This document shows, piece by piece, positions 8,415 through 16,743 of a DNA stretch of 64,000 nucleotides. This DNA is from Sedimenticola hydrogenitrophicus. GTDB taxonomy: Bacteria > Pseudomonadota > Gammaproteobacteria > Chromatiales > Chromatiaceae. The translations under genes and the position numbers were made by a program. How positions within the stretch are numbered: position 1 is the stretch's first letter; the number at the start of each line of letters is the position of its first letter. Under the pieces are notes generated by a model. The model made no database searches and was not told the origin of the DNA. It was given only the letters and a program-made list of their open reading frames with translations. The stretch is from NCBI RefSeq assembly GCF_029017505.1, contig NZ_JAQGEI010000003.1, positions 62,001 to 126,000 of the forward strand, read 5' to 3'.

Positions 8415-10475
8415 TTAACCGTCCGTGCCCGAACGTGGCTGTTCGGCGGTATGCGGACGCTTGTTGTGCTCCTCGACCCGTGTCCCGGCCCAGGCGGTGA
8501 ACTCCTTGGCCGCGGTGATCAGGCTCGCCAGCTGCAGCTCGTCCAGGGTCGACTGGAAGGAGCGCAGCTCGACGTAGAACTGCTCCAGCTTGTCCAGTTC
8601 GTCCTTATATACCCCGTAGGCCGAGCGCAGGGCCGGCAGCAACTGATCCTCGCCTTTCAGTGAGCGATCGAGTCCGGCAATCTCCAGCAGCGCCTGCCCG
8701 GAGTAGGTGATCTGGTTCTCCAGACTCTCGCCGGCGTCGGCCTGCTTGTTCTTGGCCGCGAAGGCGACGCTGAGATCCGACTCGTAGCGGGCATCCAGCA
8801 ACAGCTTGTCGGCCGGGGCCGCCTGGGAACCGGCACATTCGCCGACCCCCATGGACTCCACCTTGAACACGCTGCTGTCGCCGTGGTCGCGGGTGAGGAA
8901 GGGCAGTTCCATCGCTCCCACGTTGCTCAGGTGGCCCAGCAGCTCGTCGAAGTATTCACGTCCTTCGCGGTGAGCCCAATCGCGGAAGCTCTCGTTTACC
9001 TGGCGGTCGGCATGATAACTGTCATGCAGCAGGCTCACGGCCGAGGGCACGCGTACGGCGGGAATGTCCGGGCCGGTGAGGCCGATACTACCGCCCTCGC
9101 TGCCGTTGCCCCCCAGTTGCAGGGTGTAGCTGGGCACCAGTCGGCCGTGATGGCGCCGGCCCTTGCCGTAGAGGCCGATATCCGAGATGGTGGCGTTGGC
9201 GCAGCCGTTCTGGCAGCCGTTGACCCGCACGCTCAGGTCGCCCACACCGCCGCTCAGGCGCGGAGCCATCTGCCGCGAGGCGGTGATACCGAGCGGGCAG
9301 GTGGCGGTGCCGGGGCAGGAGACCACCAGATCGCCGCAGCGCGGCAGTTTCAGCCCCAGCGCCTTGAGCGCCACGGTGAGGCTGCCGAGCCTGTCGGTGG
9401 GCACATTGAAGATGCTCAGGTTCTGGTCCGCCGTGGTGCGGATGTCGTGCAGACCCTCCTTGACCAACAGGTCGGCGAGACCGCGCAGGGTCTCGATCTC
9501 CAGTCGGCCGTCCGGTACGCTGACCGGCAGGATGTTCAGGTCTTCCTGGTGCTGGGCGGTGGGTGCCCGCAGGTCGGTCTTGACCTGGCTGCCGTCGACG
9601 CTGCGTTCGCGCCACACGCCGACGGGTACTGCCGCCGGGCTGTAGGCGTTGGAAGTACGGGCGTATTCGGCACGGTATTTCTCGATAAAGCCTTCGGCTC
9701 CAAAGCGGTCCAGCAGGAACTTGATACGCGAGCGCATCTTGCGCTTGCGATCGGAGTACTTGTCATGCACCGACAGCACCGCCTCGATGGCCGGGATCAG
9801 CTGATTCTCCTCGATGAAGGACTCCAGCACGATCGCCTCCTTGGGCTTGCCGCCCAGGCCGCCGGCCGCCAACAGGCGGAAACCGGGACGTCCGTCCTTA
9901 CGGGTGGCGATGACCCCCAGGTCATGCACCAGGCCGTTGGCGCAGTCGGATTCGCAGGCGGAGAAGCTCAGCTTGAACTTGCGCGGCATGGACGCCGTCA
10001 GGGGATGGCGAATGAAATAGTTCGCCACCTTGTCGATATAGGCGTTGATGTCCACGTGCTCCGCCGGGCAGGCGCCGGAGAGGGCGCAGCCGGTGATATT
10101 GCGCACCGTATTGCCGCCGGCCTCGCGGGTGGCGATGCCGTACTCCGCCAGGGTGCGCTGCAGCTGCGGCGTGCGCTCCAGCGGCACAAAATGGAACTGG
10201 ATATCCTGCCGGGTGGTGATGTGCACGTTGGTGGTGCCGGAGTGCTTCTCCGCCGCCTCGGCAAAGCCGAGCAGTTGCCGGGGGTTCATCCGGCCGCCCG
10301 GCAGTTTCGCCCTGACCATACACATGCCATCCTGACGCTGGGCATAGATACCGAGATTGAGGCGAATGGCCACAAACCGGTGTGGGTCCAGGTTGCCCTG
10401 CAGATAGTTTTGCAGGTGCTGCTCGTAGTCATCGAAATCCTTCGAGTCGATCAGCGGGTTGGCTGCAGTGATCAT
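8415..10475 (-). CDS. Siroheme [4Fe-4S] nitrite/sulfite reductase hemoprotein
   Basis: A 686-residue two-repeat siroheme reductase. Its operon with cysH points to six-electron reduction of sulfite to sulfide; nitrite is the alternative substrate. The C-terminal half has the expected cluster ligands as C387-x5-C393 and C421-x3-C425 (in GCQNGCAN). The N-terminal half also carries a full set, C130-x5-C136 and C174-x3-C178. The siroheme-binding Arg/Lys region is visible as HITTRQDIQFHFV and MPRKFKLSF. After the GVGECAG motif a helical C-terminal tail of about 120 residues follows. A separate flavoprotein subunit (CysJ) is not present, so electrons probably come from ferredoxin or another donor. 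It is the last gene of the operon, with a terminator right after it. Confidence 0.88.
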   Translation of the reverse strand: MITAANPLIDSKDFDDYEQHLQNYLQGNLDPHRFVAIRLNLGIYAQRQDGMCMVRAKLPGGRMNPRQLLGFAEAAEKHSGTTNVHITTRQDIQFHFVPLERTPQLQRTLAEYGIATREAGGNTVRNITGCALSGACPAEHVDINAYIDKVANYFIRHPLTASMPRKFKLSFSACESDCANGLVHDLGVIATRKDGRPGFRLLAAGGLGGKPKEAIVLESFIEENQLIPAIEAVLSVHDKYSDRKRKMRSRIKFLLDRFGAEGFIEKYRAEYARTSNAYSPAAVPVGVWRERSVDGSQVKTDLRAPTAQHQEDLNILPVSVPDGRLEIETLRGLADLLVKEGLHDIRTTADQNLSIFNVPTDRLGSLTVALKALGLKLPRCGDLVVSCPGTATCPLGITASRQMAPRLSGGVGDLSVRVNGCQNGCANATISDIGLYGKGRRHHGRLVPSYTLQLGGNGSEGGSIGLTGPDIPAVRVPSAVSLLHDSYHADRQVNESFRDWAHREGREYFDELLGHLSNVGAMELPFLTRDHGDSSVFKVESMGVGECAGSQAAPADKLLLDARYESDLSVAFAAKNKQADAGESLENQITYSGQALLEIAGLDRSLKGEDQLLPALRSAYGVYKDELDKLEQFYVELRSFQSTLDELQLASLITAAKEFTAWAGTRVEEHNKRPHTAEQPRSGTDG

Positions 10476-10501
10476 GGTTGACTCCAGTGGTCAGCTAAAT
10501 A

Positions 10502-11278
10502 CTAAAAAGCAAATTTGACGCCGGTCAGAAACAGCAGTCCGGCCAGTCCCCGGCGCAACATCCGCACCGGGAGGTGTATCCCCAGCTGGCTGCCGAGCGC
10601 CGTACCGGGAATGGAGCCCAGCAGCAGGCTGCCGAGCAGGGTCAGATCCACGTTACCCAGCTGCAGGTGGCCGAGACCACCGAGAGCGGCCAGCGGCACC
10701 GCGTGGGCCAGGTCGGTCCCCACGACGGCGATCGCCGGCATGCGGGGATAGAGCAGAAACAGGATGGCCGCCGTCAGTGCCCCGGCGCCCACCGAGGAGA
10801 GGGTGACCAGCACCCCCAGCAGCGCCCCGAGCAGGATCAGCGGCCGGGTTCTGTGCAGCCGGATCCAGGCGGCGGTGCGCGAGTTGCCATTCTCCAATCT
10901 CCTGGCAATGCGTTCCTTCAGCAGCAGCACCAGCGAGGTGAAAATCAGCGTCACACTCAGGGCTGCCGTAATCAGTCGTTCGTGATCGCCGCTCGGCTGC
11001 AGATAGTCGAGCAGCAGCACGGTAATGATCGTCGCCGGCAGGCTGCCGAGTGCCAGGTAACCCACCAGCCGCCAGCGGATACTGCCCTTTCGCCCATGGA
11101 ACCAGACCCCGCTTGCCTTGGTGATGGCGGCGTAGATCAGGTCGGTGCCCACGGCCAGTGCCGTGGGTATGCCGAAGCCCATCACCAGGATCGGGGTCAT
11201 CAGGGCGCCACCGCCGACACCGGTCAGTCCGACGCATATCCCCACCACAAAACCTGCCAGCGTGAACAGGGGATCCAT
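10502..11278 (-). CDS. TauE/SafE-family sulfite/organosulfonate exporter
   Basis: A 258-residue polytopic membrane protein of the TauE/SafE (DUF81) family, with about eight hydrophobic segments in two similar halves. The first half holds the family motif GLTGVGGGALMTPIL and the second GAGALTAAILFLLYPRMPAI. Such proteins move sulfite, sulfonates or related anions across the inner membrane. Its place between the thioredoxin-like gene and the siroheme reductase gene, 26 bp from the latter, suggests it handles sulfite or sulfate for this pathway. The direction of transport cannot be read from sequence. Confidence 0.88.
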   Translation of the reverse strand: MDPLFTLAGFVVGICVGLTGVGGGALMTPILVMGFGIPTALAVGTDLIYAAITKASGVWFHGRKGSIRWRLVGYLALGSLPATIITVLLLDYLQPSGDHERLITAALSVTLIFTSLVLLLKERIARRLENGNSRTAAWIRLHRTRPLILLGALLGVLVTLSSVGAGALTAAILFLLYPRMPAIAVVGTDLAHAVPLAALGGLGHLQLGNVDLTLLGSLLLGSIPGTALGSQLGIHLPVRMLRRGLAGLLFLTGVKFAF

Positions 11279-11302
11279 GGTTGATCCTTTTCGTCCGGTG
11301 CG

Positions 11303-11641
11303 TTAGATAAAGTCGGCCGCCGGTGTCGGGTTGAGCAGTTCGGCCAGCGCGGGCCGCTTCTCCCTGGCCGGCTTCAGCACGTCACGTAACAGCTTGAAAT
11401 AGACGGTATAGATGCGTACATCCCCGCTGTCGTCGGCCACCAGAAAAAACGGCGCCCGATCGACTTGATAGATCTCCGCCAGACGCATGCCTTCACTACT
11501 CAGGTCACCTTCCTGGGCGATCACCACCCGGTCGATCTGGTCGAACAGACCTTCACGCTGCATACGGGCTTCCACATCCCGGCACTTGGCGCAGGGTTGT
11601 CCGTCGCGGGTCAGTTTCTTTACCATGGTAATAAAGGCCAT
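11303..11641 (-). CDS. Thioredoxin-fold protein with CAKC motif
   Basis: A 112-residue protein with the redox motif CAKC near residue 17 in VKKLTRDGQPCAKCRDVEA. A conserved-looking VDRAPFFLVADDSG segment resembles the cis-Pro strand of thioredoxin and glutaredoxin folds. No signal peptide is present, so it is cytoplasmic. It is the second gene of the operon, 42 bp after cysH and 24 bp before the TauE gene. APS reductases of the CysH type need a thiol reductant, and this protein is an obvious candidate. That role is an inference from position and motif. Confidence 0.7.
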   Translation of the reverse strand: MAFITMVKKLTRDGQPCAKCRDVEARMQREGLFDQIDRVVIAQEGDLSSEGMRLAEIYQVDRAPFFLVADDSGDVRIYTVYFKLLRDVLKPAREKRPALAELLNPTPAADFI

Positions 11642-11683
11642 GACGCTCTCCTGGTTTGGCGGGCCTGATTTAGTCGGTCTGAA

Positions 11684-12427
11684 TTAGCGGGCAGCCGCCT
11701 TGGCTGCGATATTGCCGGCGTGCAGACCGCACTCCTTGTCGGCCGCGTCTTCCCACCACCAGCGACCCTCACGCTCATGCTGGTTGGGCAGCACGGCGCG
11801 GGTGCAGGGCTCACAGCCGATGCTGACGAACCCCTGGGCGTGCAAGGGGTTGTAGGGCACCTCGTTGCTGCGGATGTACTCCCAGACCTGGGCGGAGGTC
11901 CAGTTGGCCAGCGGGTTGAACTTGAGCAGCTTGTTTTCCTCGGTGGAGAAGGAGGGGTCCTCCTGAATCACCGGGATCTCGGTGCGGGTGCCGACGCTCT
12001 GGTCCTTGCGCTGGCCGGTGATCCAGCCGCTCAGGGTGGCCAGCTTGCGGCGCAGCGGCGCCACCTTGCGTACCGTGCAGCACTCCTTGTGGCCATCCTG
12101 GTAGAAGCTGTAGAGCCCCTTTTCCCGCACCAGTTTCTCCACGTCGGCGCCGACCGGGGAGACCACGTCGAGCTCGATGCCGTAGTGATTGCGGACCTCT
12201 TCCAGATAGCGGTAGGTTTCCGGGTGCAGACGCCCGGTATCGAGGGAGAACACCTTGACATTGGGGTTGATCTGGACCGCCATGTCGATCAGCACCACAT
12301 CTTCCGCGCCACTGAAGGAGATGGCGATGTTGTCGACTGTCTCCAGTGCCAGGCTGATGATCTCCTCGGGGGAGCGATCATCGTGGGTGGTCGCCAGACG
12401 TTGGACATCCAGAATGGAAATGCTCAT
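11684..12427 (-). CDS. cysH: Adenylyl-sulfate (APS) reductase, [4Fe-4S] type
   Basis: A 247-residue CysH protein that reduces activated sulfate to sulfite. The [12 protein letters not shown] segment is the PP-loop. Cys116-Cys117 (in KECCTVRK) together with Cys205 and Cys208 (in GCEPCTR) are the four ligands of the [4Fe-4S] cluster that marks APS reductases rather than PAPS reductases. Cys233 in KECGLH is the catalytic thiol. It is the first gene of the leftward operon cysH-CAKC protein-TauE-siroheme reductase. The 147-bp upstream gap is AT-rich and should hold the promoter. Confidence 0.95.
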   Translation of the reverse strand: MSISILDVQRLATTHDDRSPEEIISLALETVDNIAISFSGAEDVVLIDMAVQINPNVKVFSLDTGRLHPETYRYLEEVRNHYGIELDVVSPVGADVEKLVREKGLYSFYQDGHKECCTVRKVAPLRRKLATLSGWITGQRKDQSVGTRTEIPVIQEDPSFSTEENKLLKFNPLANWTSAQVWEYIRSNEVPYNPLHAQGFVSIGCEPCTRAVLPNQHEREGRWWWEDAADKECGLHAGNIAAKAAAR

Positions 12428-12574
12428 GGGTTGCTCCTCGGTAAATAATGGGCGCGCCGCTGGATAGGCGGGCGGTAAGTTACTGAGGGCAACCTTAGCC
12501 TTACTGATACATCAATAAAAATATCAAATAGGCATATAAAAAGAATTGTGAGTTATATGGTTCTGCTGGACGGG

Positions 12575-13411
12575 CTATTTTTCCGCGGAAATATAGCAGA
12601 TCCAGCCGGCATCGGCCTCCCCGGTGGTGGCGGGCACGAAAATGCCGTCGGGCTCGCCGTCCTCATCCCAGCCCTGCCAGTAGATGGTGACCTTGCTGAA
12701 ACCCGCCTCCTCCAGCAGGTCCCTGATCTCCGGCAGAGTCCAGAGCCGCCAGTCGTAACTGAAGGCGCGCTCCAGTCTGGACCCGTCCGGGAAGGCGAAA
12801 TGGATGTGGCAGATCAAGCCGCCGGTCACCGGATCGTAGCGCTCCTGCTCCCAGATATAGGTGAATTCACCGTCATTGATCTCCCGCTCCTCCTCCAGTT
12901 CCCTGAACGAGTCATAACCCCCGTAGGCGTCAAGAAAGAAAATACCCTGCTCGTCCAGCGTCTCCCTGACCCGACCGAAATAGCGCTTCAGCTCCTTGCG
13001 CTCCTTGAACAGCCAATAGCTGAAATTCATCGCGGAGACGATATCCGGGGCCTCGGTTTCGACCTGAAGGACATCCTCTTCGATCAGGGCGATCCGCTTG
13101 CGTTGGCCCTGGCTCAGCTCGGAGACCTTGTGCTCCTGGCCCCAGGCCAGCACCTCACGATCAAGATCGACGCCGATGGCGCGATTCCCCTTGCGATGGC
13201 GAACCCACTCGCAACAGACATTGGCGGTACCGCAGAAATCCTCCCGAAGCAGTTGCGCCTTGTTGCCGCGTATCGATTTGTACGTCTCATCAACGAACTC
13301 AATCTCCGATGCGGCGTACTGGACAGAGAGTTCATAGAGCCGGTGGCGGTCCGCCTGATCGGCTAAATACGGCCTTTTATGCTTTTTCTTCACTTTCTTC
13401 TTATTGGTCAT
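12575..13411 (-). CDS. Class I SAM-dependent methyltransferase
   Basis: A 278-residue protein with a Lys-rich N-terminus and a Rossmann methyltransferase core. Motif I appears as LREDFCGTANVCCEW (about residues 54-68), the acidic end of strand 2 as GVDLDREVL, and a motif-IV-like stretch as DIVSAMNFSYW. A methyltransferase-25-type domain is likely. The substrate is unknown. It lies upstream of cysH on the same strand but separated by 147 bp, so it may be independently transcribed. Confidence 0.85.
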   Translation of the reverse strand: MTNKKKVKKKHKRPYLADQADRHRLYELSVQYAASEIEFVDETYKSIRGNKAQLLREDFCGTANVCCEWVRHRKGNRAIGVDLDREVLAWGQEHKVSELSQGQRKRIALIEEDVLQVETEAPDIVSAMNFSYWLFKERKELKRYFGRVRETLDEQGIFFLDAYGGYDSFRELEEEREINDGEFTYIWEQERYDPVTGGLICHIHFAFPDGSRLERAFSYDWRLWTLPEIRDLLEEAGFSKVTIYWQGWDEDGEPDGIFVPATTGEADAGWICYISAEK

Positions 13412-13648
13412 CGAAAAAAATCCCGATATCAGCTACCCCAAGTGCCAGGGACTATACTTTAATCAGGCACAGGGGAAGGAGGAAATGTGTTGTGTGAGGT
13501 CTGTTAGCCTGCCACGTGATTCGAGGTGTGATCTGCGGGCCGATTGTGACTGCGAAATTGATCATGTTGCGGTTGATAACCTGTTGATTGGTATAAAGAA
13601 GTTATGCCGAAATGCAGAAGGGACCATTATATCGGCAGAGGAGGCGTT

Positions 13649-14119
13649 ATGGGAATCGCAATTACCTTGAAAGAGTATCTGACTGACCATGGTTCATCCT
13701 ATCAGGTGATTGAACATGTGCGGACGAACTCGGCGCTGGAAACTTCGGAAGTGGCTCACGTGCCCGGTGACCGGCTGGCCAAGAGTGTGCTGTTGGGTGA
13801 CGAAGACCGGTATCTGCTGGCCGTCATCCCGGCGACCCATCGGCTGGAGCTGAACAAACTCAGCGAACTGGTGAAACACAGACTGCAGCTGATCACGGAG
13901 AGCGAGATGGCGGGTGCATTTTCCGACTGCGAAGTCGGTGCCATGCCGCCCATCGGTGAAGCCTACGGGATTGACACCTGGGTCGACCCCTTGCTGCTCG
14001 CTCAACCGGAAATCTATTTTGAGGCCGGCGACCACCGGGCTCTGATCAGAATGACGGGGGATGAGTTCAGGAATCTGCTGAAAGATTCCAAACAGCTGCC
14101 AATGAGCCACCACATCTAA
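13649..14119 (+). CDS. YbaK/EbsC-family aminoacyl-tRNA deacylase
   Basis: A 156-residue single-domain protein of the YbaK/ProX editing family, which hydrolyses wrongly charged aminoacyl-tRNA. The conserved lysine region reads DRLAKSVLLGDEDRYLLAV and the glycine-rich GAMPPIGEAYG segment follows further on. The start at 13649 follows AGAGGAGG with ideal spacing; an in-frame start at 13604 lacks a site. The C-terminus is slightly extended. It is transcribed alone towards tRNA-Ser. The exact mischarged amino acid is not predictable. Confidence 0.88.
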   Translation: MGIAITLKEYLTDHGSSYQVIEHVRTNSALETSEVAHVPGDRLAKSVLLGDEDRYLLAVIPATHRLELNKLSELVKHRLQLITESEMAGAFSDCEVGAMPPIGEAYGIDTWVDPLLLAQPEIYFEAGDHRALIRMTGDEFRNLLKDSKQLPMSHHI

Positions 14120-14311
14120 CCCGATAATCTGCCCCGACGGCATTGCGCCCAAGGGCGTTCTGGTATACCCTTGCGCCTCCAAAAATCAGAGAGGCGCGGA
14201 GGGGTGTCCTTTGCTGCGCGCTGGTTTTGCCCAAAAGGGCGGGCGCAGGCCCGGGTGACGAGACTGCCGCCGCGGCGCTCGTATCGGCAAGGAGCTGAAA
14301 AATACAAATCT

Positions 14312-14402
14312 GGAGAGCTGTCCGAGTGGCTGAAGGAGCACGCCTGGAAAGTGTGTATACGTTAGTAGCGTATCGAGGGTTCGAATCCCTCGCTCTCCGC
14401 CA
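14312..14402 (+). tRNA. tRNA-Ser(GGA)
   Basis: A class II tRNA with acceptor stem GGAGAGC / GCTCTCC, D-arm, anticodon stem CACGC / GTGTG around loop CTGGAAA (anticodon GGA, reading UCC and UCU), a long variable arm, the T-arm GAGGGTTCGAATCCCTC and an encoded CCA at 14400-14402. Four tandem repeats that reuse its 3' end follow directly. Confidence 0.97.
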
Positions 14403-14970
14403 AATTTGTCAACAACCAATGAAGTTGGTAACCGTGGGCAATCGATCAGCCCACGATTCGAACCCTCGATGCAAAAGCAGGTTCGATCGCGGAGCGCGCA
14501 GCGCGCAGCTCCAGCGACCGCAGGGAGCTCATCCCTCGCTCTCCGCCAAATTTGTCAACAACCAATGAAGCTTTGGTAACCGTGGGCAATCGATCAGCCC
14601 ACGATTCGAACCCTCGATTCAAAAGCAGGTTCGATCGCGGAGCGCGCAGCTCCAGCGACCGCAGGGAGCTCATCCCTCGCTCTCCGCCAAATTTGTCAAC
14701 AACCAATGAAGTCAGTCACCGTGGGCGGTCGATCAGCCCACGATTCGAACCCTCGATTCAAAAGCAGGTTCGATCGCGGAGCGCGTAGCTACAGCGACCG
14801 CAGGGAGCTCATCCCTCGCTCTCCGCCAAATTTGTCAACAACCAATGAAGTTGGTAACCGTGGGCGGTCGATCAGCCCACGATTCGAACTCTCGATTCAA
14901 AAGCAGGTTCGATCGCGGAGCGCGCAGCTCCAGCGACCGCAGGGAGCTCATCCCTCGCTCTCCGACAAAT
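14385..14970 (+). repeat. Four tandem ~140-bp repeats carrying the tRNA-Ser 3' end
   Basis: The 18-nt tRNA end ATCCCTCGCTCTCCGCCA recurs at 14531, 14672 and 14811, and ends as a variant (CCGACA) at 14950, giving unit lengths of 146, 141, 139 and 139 bp. Each unit has a hairpin CGTGGGC / GCCCACG around ATCGATCA-like loops. Next come GATTCGAACCCTCGAT, which is the exact reverse complement of tRNA positions 14372-14387 in unit 1, and a GGAGC / GCTCC stem. The arrangement recalls E. coli tyrT, whose tRNA-tail repeats yield rtT RNA. ORFs across the array on either strand are only the repeat read in different frames. Confidence 0.93.
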
Positions 14971-15057
14971 AAATCAATGACTTAGATAGTCATCGTGTCT
15001 AACTTTTAGGGGTGTTTTGGGGTAGTTTGAGCTCCAGTTAGACACGATTTATTTGTC
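14964..15057. repeat. Nested inverted repeat at the island's left edge
   Basis: GACAAATAAATC (14964-14975) pairs with GATTTATTTGTC (15046-15057), and inside it ATCGTGTCTAAC (14992-15003) pairs with GTTAGACACGAT (15037-15048). Between them lies AGGGGTGTTTTGGGGTAG, which resembles the short G-rich repeats often found near integrase binding sites. TTAGACACGAT recurs in direct orientation at 26112-26122. Confidence 0.75.
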
Positions 15058-15238
15058 CGTGCAAAGCGTTCGGTGGTCCACTTCGCAAATGGAAGCGATG
15101 GCATCGCTGGTCGCGTTAGCCCTGCAGCGCCTCGCTTGAATCTCACCGATGTATGGCATCAGCTTGTGGTCGTCCTCGCACGCATGCATGCCTGCCGAGG
15201 GCCGCCCACACCTGCGGTCGGCCGCTGAAGACCAGGCG

Positions 15239-15379
15239 GTGTACACCTTGCAGCCCGACGGCCTTGCCTGCCCGTTTTGCGCCTACGGCATCGAGAAACA
15301 ACTCACCCGTATCGCCGGTGTCGAATCCGTCGAGACCGACCTCAAAAGCAGCACCGTTGTTATCGCGATGAAACCGGGC
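15239..15379 (+). pseudogene. Heavy-metal-associated (HMA) domain relic
   Basis: The reading frame gives a segment with GLACPFCAYGIEKQL and RIAGVESVETDLKSSTV, matching a copper/mercury-binding HMA domain (CxxC, CPFC here) of the kind found in metal chaperones and efflux pumps. It has no sensible upstream start and runs out of homology after VVIAMKPG, so only the domain survives. Confidence 0.6.
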
Positions 15380-15393
15380 GCATCTTCCGCATC

Positions 15394-15588
15394 GCGCCGT
15401 TTTTCGGTGTCGAACTGCCAACCGGCGACGACAACGTCAGCGACAGCCCTGGCAGGCTGCCCGCGCCTCTGCAGCTGGGCTCCGGCTCATGGAGCCCCTT
15501 TGGCGGCATTGTTCTGACCTGGCAGACGCTCGATTACCAGATCGACGCGCAGGCCAGCTACAAGCTCAATACAGGAACGGCAACAATG
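15394..15588 (+). pseudogene. Fragment of a MetA-type outer-membrane protein
   Basis: Encodes FFGVELPTGDD followed by PLQLGSGSWSPFGGIVLTWQ, typical of a beta-barrel family (phenol MetA degradation/transporter type) that often sits in metal-resistance operons. It is in a different frame from the HMA relic just before it, and both ends are missing. An internal deletion or several frameshifts probably joined the two remains. Confidence 0.55.
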
Positions 15589-15626
15589 AACGAATGGGCG
15601 AAGCCGAATCGGGGCTGGGACCGAGG

Positions 15627-15989
15627 GTGTTCATCCGGTCGCTGCTGGCACTGACCGGGATGTTGCTGCCGGCAGCGTGTGCTGCCACCTTCCGTTCGAA
15701 AGTGTAGCGCTTTCACCGGCTCGGTGAAGTACCGCCCGACGCCAGCGATGTTGTGCTACCGGCGGAAACGCCCGACGCGGGTGGCATCGAGTTTGCGCAA
15801 TATGCCGGGCTGGTGCGCGACAAGCTGGCAGGTCTGGGGTATCAGCCGGTCGTAGAGGACGAAGCCGCGGATCTCCAGGTCGAGATCGGGTCCGATGGCG
15901 ATGAGATCGTATTGCGGCGCACGTTCCGCCTATGTACGACAACGCACAGAGCGTCAGGCCTGGATGGTGCTAGATTAGCCAATGGTTGA
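15627..15989 (+). pseudogene. Lipoprotein gene (DUF4136-like) with in-frame stop
   Basis: A GTG at 15627 begins a lipoprotein signal VFIRSLLALTGMLLPAAC. After FRSKV the frame meets TAG at 15705-15707, then continues in the same frame as RFHRLGEVPPDASDVVL, and later as QYAGLVRDKLAGLGYQPV. The order is that of small DUF4136-type lipoproteins. The C-terminus is also shortened, so the gene is inactive unless the stop is read through. Confidence 0.6.
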
Positions 15990-16015
15990 ACGAACCCGTT
16001 TGAACAGGAGGCTTT

Positions 16016-16537
16016 ATGGCACAGGTACTGAACACACCCTGGGATGAACTACACAGCGTCACCGACTGGAAGGCCGGTGCATGGGCCGGCGTGATCGGGG
16101 GACTGGCTTTCTTGATGCTCGAAATGGTCCTGGTGTGGATGGCCCAGGGTCAAAGCCCGTGGGGGCCGCCGCACATGATGGCGGCCATGGTGTTGGGCAA
16201 GGACGTGCTGCCGCCGCCTGGCGCCTGGGCACCGTTCGACCTGAAGATCATCATGACCGCGATGATGGTCCATTTCCCGGTGTCCATCGCTTACGGCCTG
16301 ATCGGCGCCTGGCTGATACATCGCTTCGACTGGGCTGGCGGCCTGATGATCGGCGCAGCCCTTGGACTGGCCATCTACATCGTCAATTTCTACGCGATCG
16401 CCCCGATGGTGTTTCCATGGTTCGAGATGGGACGCAACTGGATCGGCGCCTTTAGCCACATCATGTTCGGTGCCGTCCTCGGGGCCGCCTACATCGGGCT
16501 GAGAAAGCCGAAAGCCTCGGGAGAGCACGGACTCTAG
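16016..16537 (+). CDS. Integral membrane protein of unknown function
   Basis: A 173-residue protein with about four transmembrane helices (around residues 24-44, 77-102, 110-130 and 140-165) and short loops rich in Met, Trp and His, for example MVHFPVSIAYG and FSHIMFGAVLG. I do not recognise a named family. It has a clear ribosome site (AGGAGG nine bases before the ATG) and intact coding character, in contrast to the decayed genes just before it. A degenerate copy of its upstream region and first codons lies at 18805-18985, so the locus was once duplicated. Confidence 0.75.
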   Translation: MAQVLNTPWDELHSVTDWKAGAWAGVIGGLAFLMLEMVLVWMAQGQSPWGPPHMMAAMVLGKDVLPPPGAWAPFDLKIIMTAMMVHFPVSIAYGLIGAWLIHRFDWAGGLMIGAALGLAIYIVNFYAIAPMVFPWFEMGRNWIGAFSHIMFGAVLGAAYIGLRKPKASGEHGL

Positions 16538-16743
16538 GCGGGTCGAACGTAAAGATTCTCGCCGCCGGATTGCCGCGCCGGCGACAACGCCAACGCATTC
16601 CTGGGTGGATTTCGCATGTGGGAGGATTCTTCGGGGCGACGAATAAGGTGGTCGCAGCCGTGAATCGGCTGAGAGACTCCATCAAACCAGGTAGTGCACG
16701 AAACCCAAGCGTCAGGCAATCGATTCAGAATAGGAGATAGCCG

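Noticed and set aside
8883-10481. 532-codon rightward ORF opposite the siroheme reductase
   Set aside because: It is the mirror of a high-GC coding region; the minus-strand protein has clear cofactor motifs.
14385-14970. Possible CRISPR array
   Set aside because: Units are about 140 bp and nearly identical throughout, with no unique spacers of 30-40 bp and no cas genes. They derive from the tRNA end.
14446-14972. ORFs on both strands across the tRNA repeats
   Set aside because: They are the repeat and the tRNA read in different frames, with phrases such as RGFESWADRLPTVT that recur with every unit. No ribosome sites.
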